Origin: Sycobia sp. Sy_11
Lineage: Eukaryota; Arthropoda; Insecta; Hymenoptera; Epichrysomallidae
DNA length: 64,000 bases
Direction: 5' to 3'
Assembly (NCBI GenBank): GCA_018907035.1
Contig: JACCIC010000022.1
Coordinates: 1,674,501 to 1,738,500 of the forward strand
The translations under genes were made by a program, and so were the position numbers. The notes below the pieces were generated by a model, which saw only the letters and a list, made by a program, of their open reading frames with translations, was not told the DNA's origin and ran no database searches. Below, piece by piece: positions 12,707 through 25,016 of the stretch (position 1 is its first letter; every line of letters begins with the position of its first letter).

Positions 12707-14340
12707 CAGATTTTATTACACATTTTATAGTCGTTTCGTGCTTATGGACACGCAGTCATATATATATAATGAGAAATATCTTGACAAAATTTGATTGATG
12801 AATTAACAAAGGAACACGCATTATTCGCGATTATGGAATTTCTCAGCCATTCTAAGCATATCAGGTGCGCTATATGTCGGCTGTATGAAATCATCTTCAT
12901 ATAACGCGACTTGATGTCCATAAGTCTCTGTGTGCGTATGTGTGTGTGTGTATGTATACCATGATTTCGCATGGTAAGACACGGAGAGCAAGACGTCTTA
13001 TGATTTGGCGGATCGTTATTTTTGCATTTGAACGATAAAGATTTTTACTCCACGTTTATACGACAGGGTATTATTATTACGGGCTTATTATGCCTGGAAG
13101 GTATGCGCGTCTCATGATAAAAACTAAATGCTCGAACCCTGGTTTTATATGGGTAGTTGTATCAGTGTATATATGTATATATATCTATATATATATACAT
13201 TTTTGTACGCAGTTAGGTTGTAGAACTTATCAGGGCATTATACGATATGTATATGTAAAAATGTATGCTACATCTATGAAAATTAAATTACGAAATTGAA
13301 ATTAATGTACTTGTAGTGTCAATTAAACTAAATCAGACCAATATGCTCTAATAAAGGTGCAGGTATTTTAAAGTAAATTTGTTTATTGTACGTTTTCTAC
13401 TAACAACGAGAAATGTTGATATGTGGTTCACAGACTTTTTTAAAATTAATTCACCGCTGTTCTTACTCTATGAATATAAATGAATGCTCATGCTCATTTC
13501 CGCTAATATGCTCTAATATATCAGGAATGAATAATCATTTTGAAAAAGTTGGCGGCTTAACGACGCGACTCTACTTATAAGTTCAAGTAGAATGTTAAGA
13601 GGATTTTACAAGGAGTGAACATGTAATTTATGTGGTTTATTTCTTTCAGCTAGATCCGATCACCTCCAAAATCAGATCTGCAAAGTTTTAGAATCTAGCA
13701 CTGTTCCTTTTTCAATATACCTATAGCACATTATTATTTACAAATTAACATACCTTTGGGTGCACTATACGTGCTCAGGTGACTAAATTTAATGAAAATA
13801 TCCTCATTTAAAGGTGGATGCGTTGGAATAAGCCAACCAAAAAAGTTCGAATGAATCTATATCCGTAAATTTATTGTTTCTTGGTTATTATCAATTACTA
13901 CTTGATCAATTTATGAACACAGAAAAACAATCACTCGAGAACACAACTAAATTTACTCAAATTTCAGTTTACAATAACGAGAAAACTATATGTTGGGACA
14001 TAAGTTCATTTATACATTTTTTAATTGAAATTGTATTGTTTTTTAGAATTCTGTTTCAGAAGTAGGAATTTTCATGAAAAAATCTCTCTGAATCACATGG
14101 TATATCCCATTTTACAAATAAAGAATATTAATTTGTAAAAGTAATAAATAGCTGCATCTCGAGTACGCGAGAGCGTTAAGTTGTAGAACTGTGCAGGGCT
14201 CGCTTTAGAGGTGAGTTAGACCTCTCAGTTAGAACCGAATCCGCCACCCAAGTTGCGGGAAGACTGCTTGTCTGTTTATTATCAATTCTATATTAGTAAT
14301 TACAGATAATTATTACCTTAGGTGTATTTATTTTACAACG

Positions 14341-14402
14341 ATTTATATTGATTTTATATTGTATTTTATATTGTATTTTATATTTATTTATATTGTATTT
14401 TA
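14341..14402. repeat. AT minisatellite
   Basis: Variants of TTATATTGTATT recur about five times. Confidence 0.6.
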
Positions 14403-14629
14403 GACGCAAAGCATACGAAAATAAAATATGTGCGAAAATCTTTGTGAAATGCTATTCAATTATTTTTATTAGTTGACACAGGCTGAAATTTATACCTATA
14501 TATAAATACTTCAAATACAGAAATTCAGTAGAAACAGTCAATTCCCATGACCCCCGTAAATTAAATTTAATAGCTCGGCAGTGATTGCGTCCGATCGCTA
14601 TTGGCTCGTGCGTTCTATAAGGGCATATG

Positions 14630-14632
<3 letters not shown>

Positions 14633-14699
<67 letters not shown>

Positions 14700-14703
14700 T
14701 ATA
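14633..14703. repeat. (TA)n with duplicated GCAC interruption
   Basis: Two TA blocks of nearly equal length each end in ATATGCACATAT, giving a higher-order two-unit array inside a microsatellite. Confidence 0.8.
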
Positions 14704-14930
14704 ACGCCCGTATATCAAATGAAGAAAACGCTCAATCTTTATAATATAAAAGCCGCTGCTGTTTCAGCAGGACTTCTTGATGTACAGGAGCGGGAGGGAA
14801 AGGGGAGAAAAGACCAGAAACACTCACGTCCGCGTATACCATCGCTACTTCTGCCGCCCGATTCGATCCTAATCGTAATAAACGACCCAGGCTTCGCGCT
14901 CCCCCCGTCGTCGCACGGCGGATTCGCTTA

Positions 14931-14933
<3 letters not shown>

Positions 14934-14993
<60 letters not shown>
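14934..14993. repeat. (TA)n microsatellite
   Basis: TA run between two GC-rich stretches. Confidence 0.9.
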
Positions 14994-14996
<3 letters not shown>

Positions 14997-15414
14997 CGTA
15001 GCACGCGTGCTGCAGCAGCCTCTACTTTTAATACTGTATTAACGCCTGCCTTCAACACTACATTCAACAGCTTGGGTTCAGTCTCGGGATTCTCAAACTT
15101 GAGGGGGAAGCCGCCACATAGCTAGTAAATCTATATAACTAACAGATAAATACTTGAAAAAAACAAAAGTAACTATAATATATGATGAACTACATAATTT
15201 CTTTAAATCACCTAACTCAAATACAGTACAATTTGAATCTAATTACAATTAGATGTCATATAGTAAAAAGTAAAGCCTAATTATGACTGCATTTGTCATA
15301 ATTTGAAAAATGGTTTCGAGCTTAAGAAATAATTGTAGATCATAAGTTTTAATATAAAAAGATTATTTTTATATGAAAGTAATACTTAAGGAAAAATGGT
15401 TTATGATTATGATT

Positions 15415-15440
15415 TCTCTCTCTCCCTCTCTCTCTCTCTG
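15415..15440. repeat. (CT)n microsatellite
   Basis: Short CT run. Confidence 0.8.
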
Positions 15441-15837
15441 CCTCACTCACTAACTGACTGCCTGTACAGAATATTGAATCCGGCCTTGTTTACTTTGGAA
15501 ACCGAAGCCCGCATTTCGTTTTCCATACAATGTATAAAAAGATCCCGCAGTATATAGACTCCGAGAATTTACGCGTATTTATATAGGAGGCCGATCGATG
15601 AACGCGCAGTTCTTGGAAGGTTGAGAAAAATAAAGGGGTAGATGCGAGGAGGCTTAAAAGAGCCGTGCAGGGATAGAGAGAGAGAAAAATAGGGGGAAAA
15701 TGAACGATGGATATAGATAAAAAAAGCTACATACACACGCACTTGTGCACAGACACACACATATGCAGGAGGTCGGCCGCTGGACTATCGGAGCATGACC
15801 TCGCGACCCTTTTTACAAAATCGACAGGTTCTCTCGC

Positions 15838-15877
15838 CCGCTCTCTCTCCGTCTCTCTCTCTTTCTCTTTCTCTCTA
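15838..15877. repeat. CT-rich tract
   Basis: CTCTCT with CTTT variants. Confidence 0.8.
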
Positions 15878-16004
15878 GTTCTCCGAGGGTAACAGTACAC
15901 GCAACTAAAATAATGATTTCCAAGCATTTTCCAGCACTAGGTTCAGAACATATTTTTATATGCTTCTACAGACACCTCTACGATTTGAGTATAATAAAGT
16001 GTAC

Positions 16005-16085
16005 AAAACAGTAATGCCCGTCTACGCCATACAATGTAGCCCATTGATTTATTCCACTGAAACACCTTCTCGAAAAAGTTCCGTC
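16005..16085 (-). pseudogene. Possible mariner transposase C-terminal relic
   Basis: On the minus strand a TTTTTCGAGAAGG segment followed by WATLYGVDGHY resembles the mariner transposase C-terminus (phenylalanine-rich start, then RW-x-K-x-I, then DG-x-YF). The match is short and in mixed frames, so this is a weak call. Confidence 0.22.
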
Positions 16086-16717
16086 GTAGGTGTTGATACA
16101 CCGGCCTGACAAACATCGTATCGGTCTCGTGGCTCCATGAGATTTTTTTCTGACTGTTAATTTTTTTTCTGCAACCTTTGGTTTACATGGACTTTGAGGA
16201 TAAAATGACGAGCAAATTGTAGATAAATAGTTTTTACTTATTTCAATTAAGTTAATTATTTTAAGGGCTATGGAAAGTAGACTGTTGAACATAAAGAAAC
16301 TTGCTAGCCGAGATTTATTTTGTTACAATTCTTTCTAAAAAGTGATATTTAATTAATCAACAAAGGTACATGATTATAATTGGCTCTCATCTACTAAGCC
16401 GCGACTGCCGTTTGACTAAAGTAAAAAAGTGAAGCTGAATGGATAATTTTCCATTTTTAAGCTGAAAATTTCTCTATTGAAATCAGTATTAATATTTTCA
16501 ACATTGTGTTATATTTAAAAATTATTGAAAATAAATTTATCCCCTTTCAATCATAAAGTAATGATATACATGATGATTCATGACAAAATTGAATATGAAT
16601 TGTTATTAACAAATTGGTTTTTGCAATATGCATTTACTATTTCTGAATAATCCACTCATAAAGTTTGTGTTCAGAAGCCTTTTAATATACATTAAAAAAA
16701 AGAAAAGAAAACATTAG

Positions 16718-16782
16718 TAGATCCGCGACCTTTGAACAGATATCCCTTAATTTGTGATAGGTCCACGATCTTTAAACAGATA
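16718..16782. repeat. Two-unit imperfect tandem repeat, 40-bp period
   Basis: TAGATCCGCGACCTTTGAAC and TAGGTCCACGATCTTTAAAC (each then AGATA) begin 40 bases apart with four mismatches in 25. Confidence 0.6.
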
Positions 16783-17568
16783 ATATTAAAGTCTTTCTGT
16801 AATCTTATATAAGTAAGACAATGTGCACAAAGAAAGAAACGGAAAATTTTCCTCGATACATAGTGGTGTTTTCGATTAATTCGATTTTGTTCAAAATAAT
16901 TACACTTATTATATTTTTGGGCTCCGATTAAGAATATCCTGATGGGTTTGGCACCAATTGAATTTTTATACTGAAATCCATGAAAAAATCCGAATGGCGT
17001 TACGTCAGGGATCGATCGAAGGCCATTACCAGGTACAGATATACAACATCGATGCTTGAGGCAATCTAGAAGGTATCTCGACGCAAAACATCAAAATAAA
17101 AATATTTACACAAATATAGCTTCCACCTAAAAAATGTTATGGAATAAAAAATATTTTCTGACATTTTTCCCACTCTCCGAGACAAATTCGAAATCGTATC
17201 AGTTTTATGATTTTGGCCATGAAAATTCATTCTACACCAAAGACCAGTACAATATTTGCAATGAAAATCAGAAAAGGTAAAAAAAGTATTAACATTTTGT
17301 ATAAAATCGAGTTAGAGGATAAATCGAACATTCGTCTCGATATTTTAAAGTGTCATTAAATTTAGATATCTCGAATTATATAGTTTTTAGATTTTCTACA
17401 ATCAAGCTGAATTTCTAGAGAAAACATTTCAGAAGATAACATAAAGAGTCAGGATGTTAATCATTTTAATTTGCTGCTTATTTTGCTGGTTTCACTCTTA
17501 AAATTATAACTCTTAACTCTTAACATTATAAAATTCGCATTAGCAGTTGAGATAGTGTTTTCTACGTG

Positions 17569-17570
<2 letters not shown>

Positions 17571-17612
<42 letters not shown>
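17571..17612. repeat. (CA)n microsatellite
   Basis: About 20 CA units. Confidence 0.9.
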
Positions 17613-17616
<4 letters not shown>

Positions 17617-17794
17617 CTTAGATAATATATAATTAGGCAAATATACTAAGGTGACTATAACTATTGATTAGTACTTTTTCACTGCTGCATCTTTAGAGAG
17701 TATAATATATTTCGAAACCTCCTTTGAAAGTGCCCAAATTCATATCTTGTATCACCCATCCACTGTGTACAATGGTCCTATCATGGACTAAGCA

Positions 17795-18440
17795 GATATA
17801 TTGGCTCTCCGGTCCTAAAGGGTCATGAAAAATTTTTAGTTCGGTAAAATAGGTGTTTCGGGTAGCGGTCGAGAGTGGAATTAGTCACTCTAACGCGTCC
17901 GTGGTTGCCTGTATGCAGGCGTTCTATAAGCGACTTATGTCACTTATATTATTTCTTCTAGAATAAATATCTAGTTATAATTGTACGATCTAAATTAGGA
18001 TGATATATACGTTTCTAGCAAAAACTATTTCTGTAATTTTACTGGCAAACTACTTTCACGAGAATAGATTCAGAAATGCATCTGAATAATGATATGGACA
18101 AACTCTAAAAACGAATTTTAAATATTTCCCTGTGTATATTCTCAACCTTACCTTGGAGAAATCTTCATTTCTCTTTTGATTTGAGGTCCAAATAGCGTAA
18201 AACCCGAACTCAGTGACTCCAAAAACATAAAGATATATCTTTTGAAATGATTCAAACTATATTGCTAGGTTTGACCTTCAAATGACCTTCATTGACCTTG
18301 ACTCTGAAGTGATAAGGTCAAATCAACTTCAAATACGAACTTAGCGCATAAATTTACTTAAGGATAAAGAGGTATCCGAGCATTATGTTTTTGAGCCCAT
18401 ATATCGGCTTTCCGGCCCTTTAAAGTTTAAGTAATGATTA
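17795..18440. repeat. Segment bounded by similar direct repeats
   Basis: ATATATTGGCTCTCCGGTCC near 17797 and ATATATCGGCTTTCCGGCCC near 18400 are about 85% alike. Hairpins GAGTG/CACTC (17872-17889) and GCCTG/CAGGC (17907-17920) lie between them. It may be an old mobile element; there is no coding content. Confidence 0.3.
18272..18320. promoter_or_regulatory. Cluster of nuclear-receptor half-sites (TGACCT)
   Basis: Three direct TGACCT half-sites start at 18272, 18283 and 18293 (spacers of 5 and 4), and an inverted AGGTCA lies at 18315-18320. The third reads TGACCTTGA, the complement of TCAAGGTCA, the FTZ-F1/ERR-type monomer site. The cluster may instead be part of an old repeat, since CCAAAAACATAA at 18221 recurs inverted at about 18385. 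Confidence 0.25.
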
Positions 18441-19325
18441 TTACATAATGTGTTGTATTCATTAAATTAACATAATTTCTCAGAGATAGATTTTGGATAT
18501 ATATAAGGCAGGAAATTGGGAATATTGGGCCATCTTATTCAGTGTAGTCCGACAATGGTATCCCATGATTTTCTAATCTTTTCTTTAAAATTTATGTTTT
18601 ACATATTTTCAGTAATTTTTTCTGATACTATCAATTACAAGATACGAAACTCTAAGAAACAAAATAAGTCCCTACTGGAAAATTCAAACGAATTAAATCT
18701 TACATAATATTAATATTATAATATTATCATATCTTGGTATTCATAATGCCAGCGGGTCGGTAGATAGTCGTTGATTTCCACACTTACTTTACCTCTTGGA
18801 GTTTCATATCCTGCAATCATCTTTTCTTAATCATGAAAATAAGAGATACTTTCTTTTCCAATATGTTTCTAGATATTTTGGGAGTTTCGTCTTCTCGTTC
18901 TATCTATATTCCAGAAGAATTGATTTTTTTACACCTCATACATATATTGGAATAGGTGTATTACTACAAATTTTCTTTCGCACATTTAAACTTACGCTTA
19001 TACATCGTATGAAACATACACATGTGCAAGTCATATCGATCTCCTAGAAGAATAATGCAAATATATAATACATATTCGCTAACTAATACATACGTATGCA
19101 TACGATACACGCGTATATATACAGTGTGCGATCGCCTTTCCCTTTCGCCTTTTGTAATCCGTTTTCTGTTCGTCCTTTCGTTGTACATGATCCTACACAT
19201 ATAACTTAGGTGCATGTGTGCGCGTATTCTCGTAAATCAACTTTTTCATCCCCCAATCCTCTCAGTCTGGAATTATCCGAGAAAGGAAAAGAGAGCCGAA
19301 TCGAATGGACGTGCTGGCCTGCATC

Positions 19326-19329
<4 letters not shown>

Positions 19330-19378
<49 letters not shown>
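19330..19378. repeat. (TA)n microsatellite
   Basis: Uninterrupted TA run. Confidence 0.9.
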
Positions 19379-19382
<4 letters not shown>

Positions 19383-19910
19383 TGTATGGGTCAGGGGTTA
19401 ACCATTTTCCGAAGAACCATCAGGACACTGCTCGGTCGACCGTTCGCTTCCATATATAATACAACATGGGTTCCTGTAATATGATACAGATGTGCATATA
19501 GATATATAATATTGTATATACACTCGTATAATATGCACAAATCATTACACCAAAATCCTTATACATAAATATTTACGAGGATGTGTGTTGAGTAACGAAA
19601 ATTAATTTTTTCCAACAGCGCGACAGAAAATTTTCACCGGATAAAGCAAGATCATGTTTATATATAGAGCGTCTTGCGGTTCTACTACACGTGTGGGTAA
19701 CAGGCCAGGATCGATGGGAAACGAAGATTGACTGAAAAATCTTGGATATTGAGAGAGGGGCGAGGGACGAGGCGAGCAAAACGAAACGTTATAGATTGAC
19801 CCGTGCCCATATAGATTTTTACTGTATACAGCTTGGGCGAAATTGCGAGTGGACCGGAGAGATTTTCCGAGATTTTACGTCGGGGTTGCAGAAAGTAATC
19901 CGCGCTGAAG

Positions 19911-19911
<1 letters not shown>

Positions 19912-19943
<32 letters not shown>

Positions 19944-19962
19944 GGCGGAGGGAGAGAGAGAC
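19912..19962. repeat. (GA)n microsatellite
   Basis: GA run with a GGCGGAGG interruption. Confidence 0.9.
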
Positions 19963-21390
19963 TCATAAAAATACACGAGAAGCTTTTCGACTATATTGAT
20001 CCGAATATTTTTTTCGCGGTTTTTCGTCGTCCCGCGATTATACGCTCGAGGGGAGGCAGCAGCCGCCTGGAATCATTTGCCTTTCGTATATTGCCATCAT
20101 CGGCTCCAACGTAGATGTTTCGAGTAAGAACTTCTTATCTTGAAAAAAAAATTATATAATGTTTCAACTGCACCGGAATATATTGTAAAATTTCTTTTGT
20201 CAGTAATACAATAAGAATTAAAGTGGTTGTAAAAGATATCGTTAAATCTTTATAGTTCTGCGGTGGGTAATTCTTATTTACGAGTTCGATAACGGTATTT
20301 AGATCATTATGATAGCCGCGATATGAATTGCAGTCATTGGGATCGATAGCGATATGTATAAAAAAAAACGTATTTGGTAAGAAAAATCCGTTCGATTATT
20401 AATTCGCTCGGCCTTAAATGGATGTCGTTATGTGAATTTAAGTCCGACTGTGATTGTTTGCTACAAATGAAGGAAGATTTGATTATGACATTTTAAATAT
20501 AATAATTGATTCGTATCACAGGTGAAAAAAATTTAACTAACGAGCCTCCTGCTAGCGCGATAATTTTTGTAGAGAAATAATGGAAATTTAGCGTGTAAGT
20601 TGAAAAATATAATGATAGGAACTTTATATAAGTCAATTATTAAATCTATACTAAAAAATGAATAATGGATTAAATTAAAAAAAATAATAAATACTCGTTT
20701 AAAACTGGTAAACTATTATTACAGAGTAGAAAAGAATTTTCACTGAAAATAAAAGCGCGGCATTTATAAAGCAAAAATTTTAAAAGTAAAAAATTATAAA
20801 ATTGTAAAAATGTTATCTTAAAAATTCATATTACGACAGTTTCACTAACTGATCGGCCAATATTCCGAGGTTTCTCAGATTTTCAGAAATCATATTAAAA
20901 ATGTATTTTTTTTTTTAAATGAAGCGTGAAACGAGAGAGGAGAGAGAGAGAAGTAAGGAGACAAAAGTTATTCTAGTTCTTGTAGTATTTCTCAAAATAT
21001 GCTTTAATTTTAGCAATCTTTCTGTAGTATAGTTAATTATTATAGGAAAGAACTTCCGAGTTTCAATAATAGTAGTAAAGCATTTCAATAAATATAGTAA
21101 AGCATTTCGTTCAAGAGTATATGTATAAGTCAGTATATGTTACTTTCTACATATAGTTTTATTTTTAAGATAATCTAAGTGGACTTGTTTACAAAGTATT
21201 CTTTACAGAAAAGTACATATAAATTATAGCTAACAATAAATATACATTGATATGATCAAACTTTGCAAAAATGCTTATTAAATAAAATAGATAGTCTTTG
21301 CATCGTTTTACATTACATATACAAGTATAAAACATATATTTTTGTGTAGACTTAGCATTTAATCAAAAGCTTGATCTTATCAGCACAATC

Positions 21391-21394
<4 letters not shown>

Positions 21395-21442
<48 letters not shown>
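21395..21442. repeat. (TA)n microsatellite
   Basis: Uninterrupted TA run. Confidence 0.9.
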
Positions 21443-21447
<5 letters not shown>

Positions 21448-22003
21448 GTGATAAGGATCCCGTGCTAAACTTGTCAACTTGGGCGCTAACTACGATCGCA
21501 AGAATAACCTAGACCATTCATCTTTCTACATGATTAGCATTTGAATAGAAAAGATTATTAAAATCTTGGACATTTTTTCTGCTATAAATTCTAAACGCAT
21601 TGTTGTCGTGTCTGCAATTCTTTTCTAAAACAAACAAGCATAGCTACATAGTGCCGCTAATGAACCGCATTAACGATGAATAGTTAATTCCATCGATATA
21701 ATAAAAGTGCTGGCAGAGAATAATAATTTTGCCGAGTTGCTGTATAGATATATAGGTTCCCTCATAATAGCCAAAGTGATACATTGAAATGAGTAACGTG
21801 GGAGCTTTCTATTATACAGCGCCAATCGCCATATACGGTTGGATTAGAACGTATCTCGTCGTATTCATCGGATAAAAGCACCCGAATTCGATTGTCCCAA
21901 TGGGCACCTCCTTTTTCACAACTCGACAATTAACTCATTCGCCATTTCAATAAAGTTTGCGATGAAAAAAGATGGAGAGAGAAGAAGAGAAAGAGCGAAA
22001 GAA

Positions 22004-22011
<8 letters not shown>

Positions 22012-22071
<60 letters not shown>
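22012..22071. repeat. (GA)n microsatellite
   Basis: Perfect GA run of more than 50 bp, 100 bp before a TA run. Confidence 0.9.
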
Positions 22072-22074
<3 letters not shown>

Positions 22075-22173
22075 AAACGGGAAGCCGAAACTGAGAGAGG
22101 TAGAAAGAGAAATAGACACTGGGAGCTTTGGCGCCGCCACCGCGGCTAAAAAATATATAATATTTTGCCGCCG

Positions 22174-22174
<1 letters not shown>

Positions 22175-22221
<47 letters not shown>
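22175..22221. repeat. (TA)n microsatellite
   Basis: TA run flanked by GCCGCCGC. Confidence 0.9.
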
Positions 22222-22225
<4 letters not shown>

Positions 22226-22371
22226 CGGGGCATAGGGGACGAGAGCAAATAATGAGTTAACGTTGCCTGCCAACACCTCGTTTAATTCCTATTAAATCGT
22301 CCGTCAGCTCCTACTGCCAACCCCTTCTCCCGTCGTTCACGCCGTCGCCTTCTCCGTCCCTTTCCCGCCGT

Positions 22372-22374
<3 letters not shown>

Positions 22375-22410
<36 letters not shown>
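22375..22410. repeat. (TA)n microsatellite
   Basis: TA run inside the CpG-rich island at 22280-22560. Confidence 0.9.
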
Positions 22411-22413
<3 letters not shown>

Positions 22414-22846
22414 GCGCATTCGCATAGGATGGCAGAGCGATAGAGCGTGCCGAGCCGCCGGTCTTTATTCATTCCGTTTAGCCCGAGGCGAGGATCTTCG
22501 AAAATTACGTCGTGGAAGAGGCGCCGCGAGAAAATAAAGAGAGATTCTCCGAAGTGCTAAAATTACCCGAATGTCTTGTTTTTTTCCTCTACGGATAGTT
22601 CAATCTTCCCTCTTCTCGCCCCACCCCTTTCCATCTCTCTCTCTCTTCCTCTCTCTCTATTTTTTTCTATTCCGCGATGCCTGCGCATGCGGCGCGAAAA
22701 GAAAATATTGATTGTTAGAGTTGTTAGGCGCGTAAAATCTTTTCGCCATGCAATCATCTCAACGAGGATAACGAGGATATAGGCAACGTGTTGATTTTGC
22801 CGCGTGCATGCAGCGCGTCAGCTATTTCGTATAATTTACCCTGCAA

Positions 22847-22848
<2 letters not shown>

Positions 22849-22908
<60 letters not shown>
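22849..22908. repeat. (TA)n microsatellite
   Basis: Uninterrupted TA run. Confidence 0.9.
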
Positions 22909-22912
<4 letters not shown>

Positions 22913-24814
22913 CTTTTGTAGCCCTATAATTTCGCGGTTGGCCAGAATGAAATTCGAAATTGCTTGATTACAGTGCCTAAAAATTTTGCCTTTTCAATCG
23001 TTATAATAATTGTCCTTTAAGGGCTATGGAATGTGAAACCGTCCATAAAACTCGGTAAAAACCTTAAAAATGAATCTTCATAACAAAATTTATCCAGTTC
23101 GTCTTGATCTTTGTAGCACGTAGCACGACTAGTGTAAATTGTAAAACAAATCAACTTAAACCTTAACTGGAAACATGGAGAAGTATATAAAGTTGTTTGA
23201 AAATGTTGATATTTAAGTGTAATTTGCAAGTTCTTTAATACATAAAAAATCGAGTTTGAAAGAACTGACGAATTATTTTTTAAATAATATTGAAGGCGAT
23301 GTTGAAGAGTTCGTGACGGTTTGTAGTAAAATTGCGTCACAGCCACGCATAGTACATTCGTTTAGCAAAAATTGTAATGGTATCGTTTTTTTCTCTCTTC
23401 GTAGCAGCTACCTTGCTTAATAGTATTTTGCGTCGACAATGTTTCAAAATTGATTTGAAAAAAAACTTCTTCGTGCTATGACCATAAATTTTTACTCCGA
23501 TTTTAGTCCTTAATTGATTTCGTCAAAATAACATGCAAAACCTATTTCGACAATTAATTTTAAAATTATAGAGAATTTCAAACAGAAATAATAAAAATTG
23601 AAGTGACTTATGCTAGACTTGCCGCTTTGAAGAAATTGCCTTAGGAGCTCAAAGTATAAAAAGGAGTTATACAAACGAAAAAACAATTCAGCTATTGGAA
23701 CAATTTATTAATAATTTATGATAATAAGAGCATAATAGCAGAGGATAACAGCTCATCTAAATTAGGATTCTACCTAGCGTCGGCTATATTAAAAGGCTTT
23801 TCGGCGTGAATAATTCTTCTCGTAAGATTCGACGCAGGCCAAGATCTATATCCAAAGCCTTCGTAATCTTCCAAAATCGATAAATTTATCGTTAAAATTT
23901 CATGTATCAGTATATATAGTGAATAATTTCAAATCAATGAATTTAGCAGGGGCGTAGACCTACACCGGAGTTGAAAAATACATAAATCATACATAAAAAT
24001 CAGCCCCTGCCTCATTATTTTAATCCTCGGATTCTTCATTCTTTCACTTTTATATTTAGCTGCCTAAATTAATTTCAATTCTCAAGTTTTTGAATTCTAA
24101 AATTGCTTCTTCAACATTAAAATAATATGTTCCTCTTTTAAACGCTTCCTTCCATCAAAATCCACAACCTTCCTCGTTAAATTTGAAACTTGTTTTCAAT
24201 ATTACAGAAATAAATAAACTCTTATAATATATAAATATATCTACTTCTTTTTTATCACTAATATATAATTTATTTTATAATATAAAAGATGTCACGACTG
24301 CAATTTTCAATAAAGAAAAACTGATATCATTGAGCAATGAATTCAATCCATCATATTCAACATAAAGATACAAAGATGTAAATTTATTTACATGACTCTT
24401 TTATTTGACTCTTATAATATTGTATTATGAGCCAATAATTGTTATAAACATATTTAAGCTAAAAAATATATGCATCAGAAGCAGTTTCAAAGATTACAAA
24501 CTTCTAATTTACAAAATATATGATTGGAAGAATGAAGTTTCAATTAATTAAAATGCACGAATTGTACTGAAAAATAAAGAAAAAGTTCTTCAAGCAATGC
24601 ATGTCTTACTGTTAGTGTCTTCTAATTTTAAGTCCCTTCTTTACATGAAGACTTCTTTTCGACTGACATTGCTATGCGACTCAAAACTCTCCTGATACCT
24701 ATCTGTACATTTCAGACGTAGTACATATCTATAAAATTCAAAATTGTACTTTACTGTTAATAAACTAATAATAAAATAAATGAAAAATATATGAAAAATA
24801 AAAATAATAAAAAT

Positions 24815-24957
24815 AATAAACTATATTCTATGTTAGTGTAGGACAACCTGACTGCCCCATCACCTTATTTTTTCCTTTGTCCGAAGTATTTTTTTGACTT
24901 ATTTTAGTAAATATATTATATTATAAAGACTGTAAGAAGGATAAAAATATTTATTAA

Positions 24958-24962
<5 letters not shown>
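24815..24962. mobile_element. Two abutting partial repeat copies in opposite orientation
   Basis: Block C in the usual plus-strand reading (TTCTATGTTAGTGTAGG to about 24894, ending at TTGTCCGAAG) is followed by block A as its reverse complement (GACTGTAAGAAGGATAAAAA, 24929-24948). Next comes a (TA)n tract. The usual B block is missing. Confidence 0.45.

Positions 24963-25013
<51 letters not shown>
24962..25013. repeat. (TA)n microsatellite
   Basis: TA run immediately after the inverted block A copy. Confidence 0.9.

Positions 25014-25016
<3 letters not shown>

Larger units (their letters stand above)
12540..14630. other. No gene seen
   Basis: AT-rich apart from the minor repeats listed; the 13874-14065 frame shows no protein features. 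Confidence 0.55.
15000..17790. other. No intact gene; possible mariner relic
   Basis: Contains the weak transposase relic at 16.0 kb, the 40-bp repeat at 16.7 kb and a CA tract. Nothing else is recognisable. Confidence 0.5.
18441..24814. other. No gene seen; repeat-rich islands
   Basis: GC-richer islands at 19.25-20.1 and 22.1-22.8 kb carry most of the microsatellites. TTAAGGGCTATGGAA recurs at about 16261 and 23017 but in otherwise unlike surroundings. Confidence 0.5.

Noticed and set aside
14545..14560. GACCCCCGTAAATT, resembling ribozyme-repeat block B
   Set aside because: Only the CCCCCGTA core matches; the other blocks are absent.
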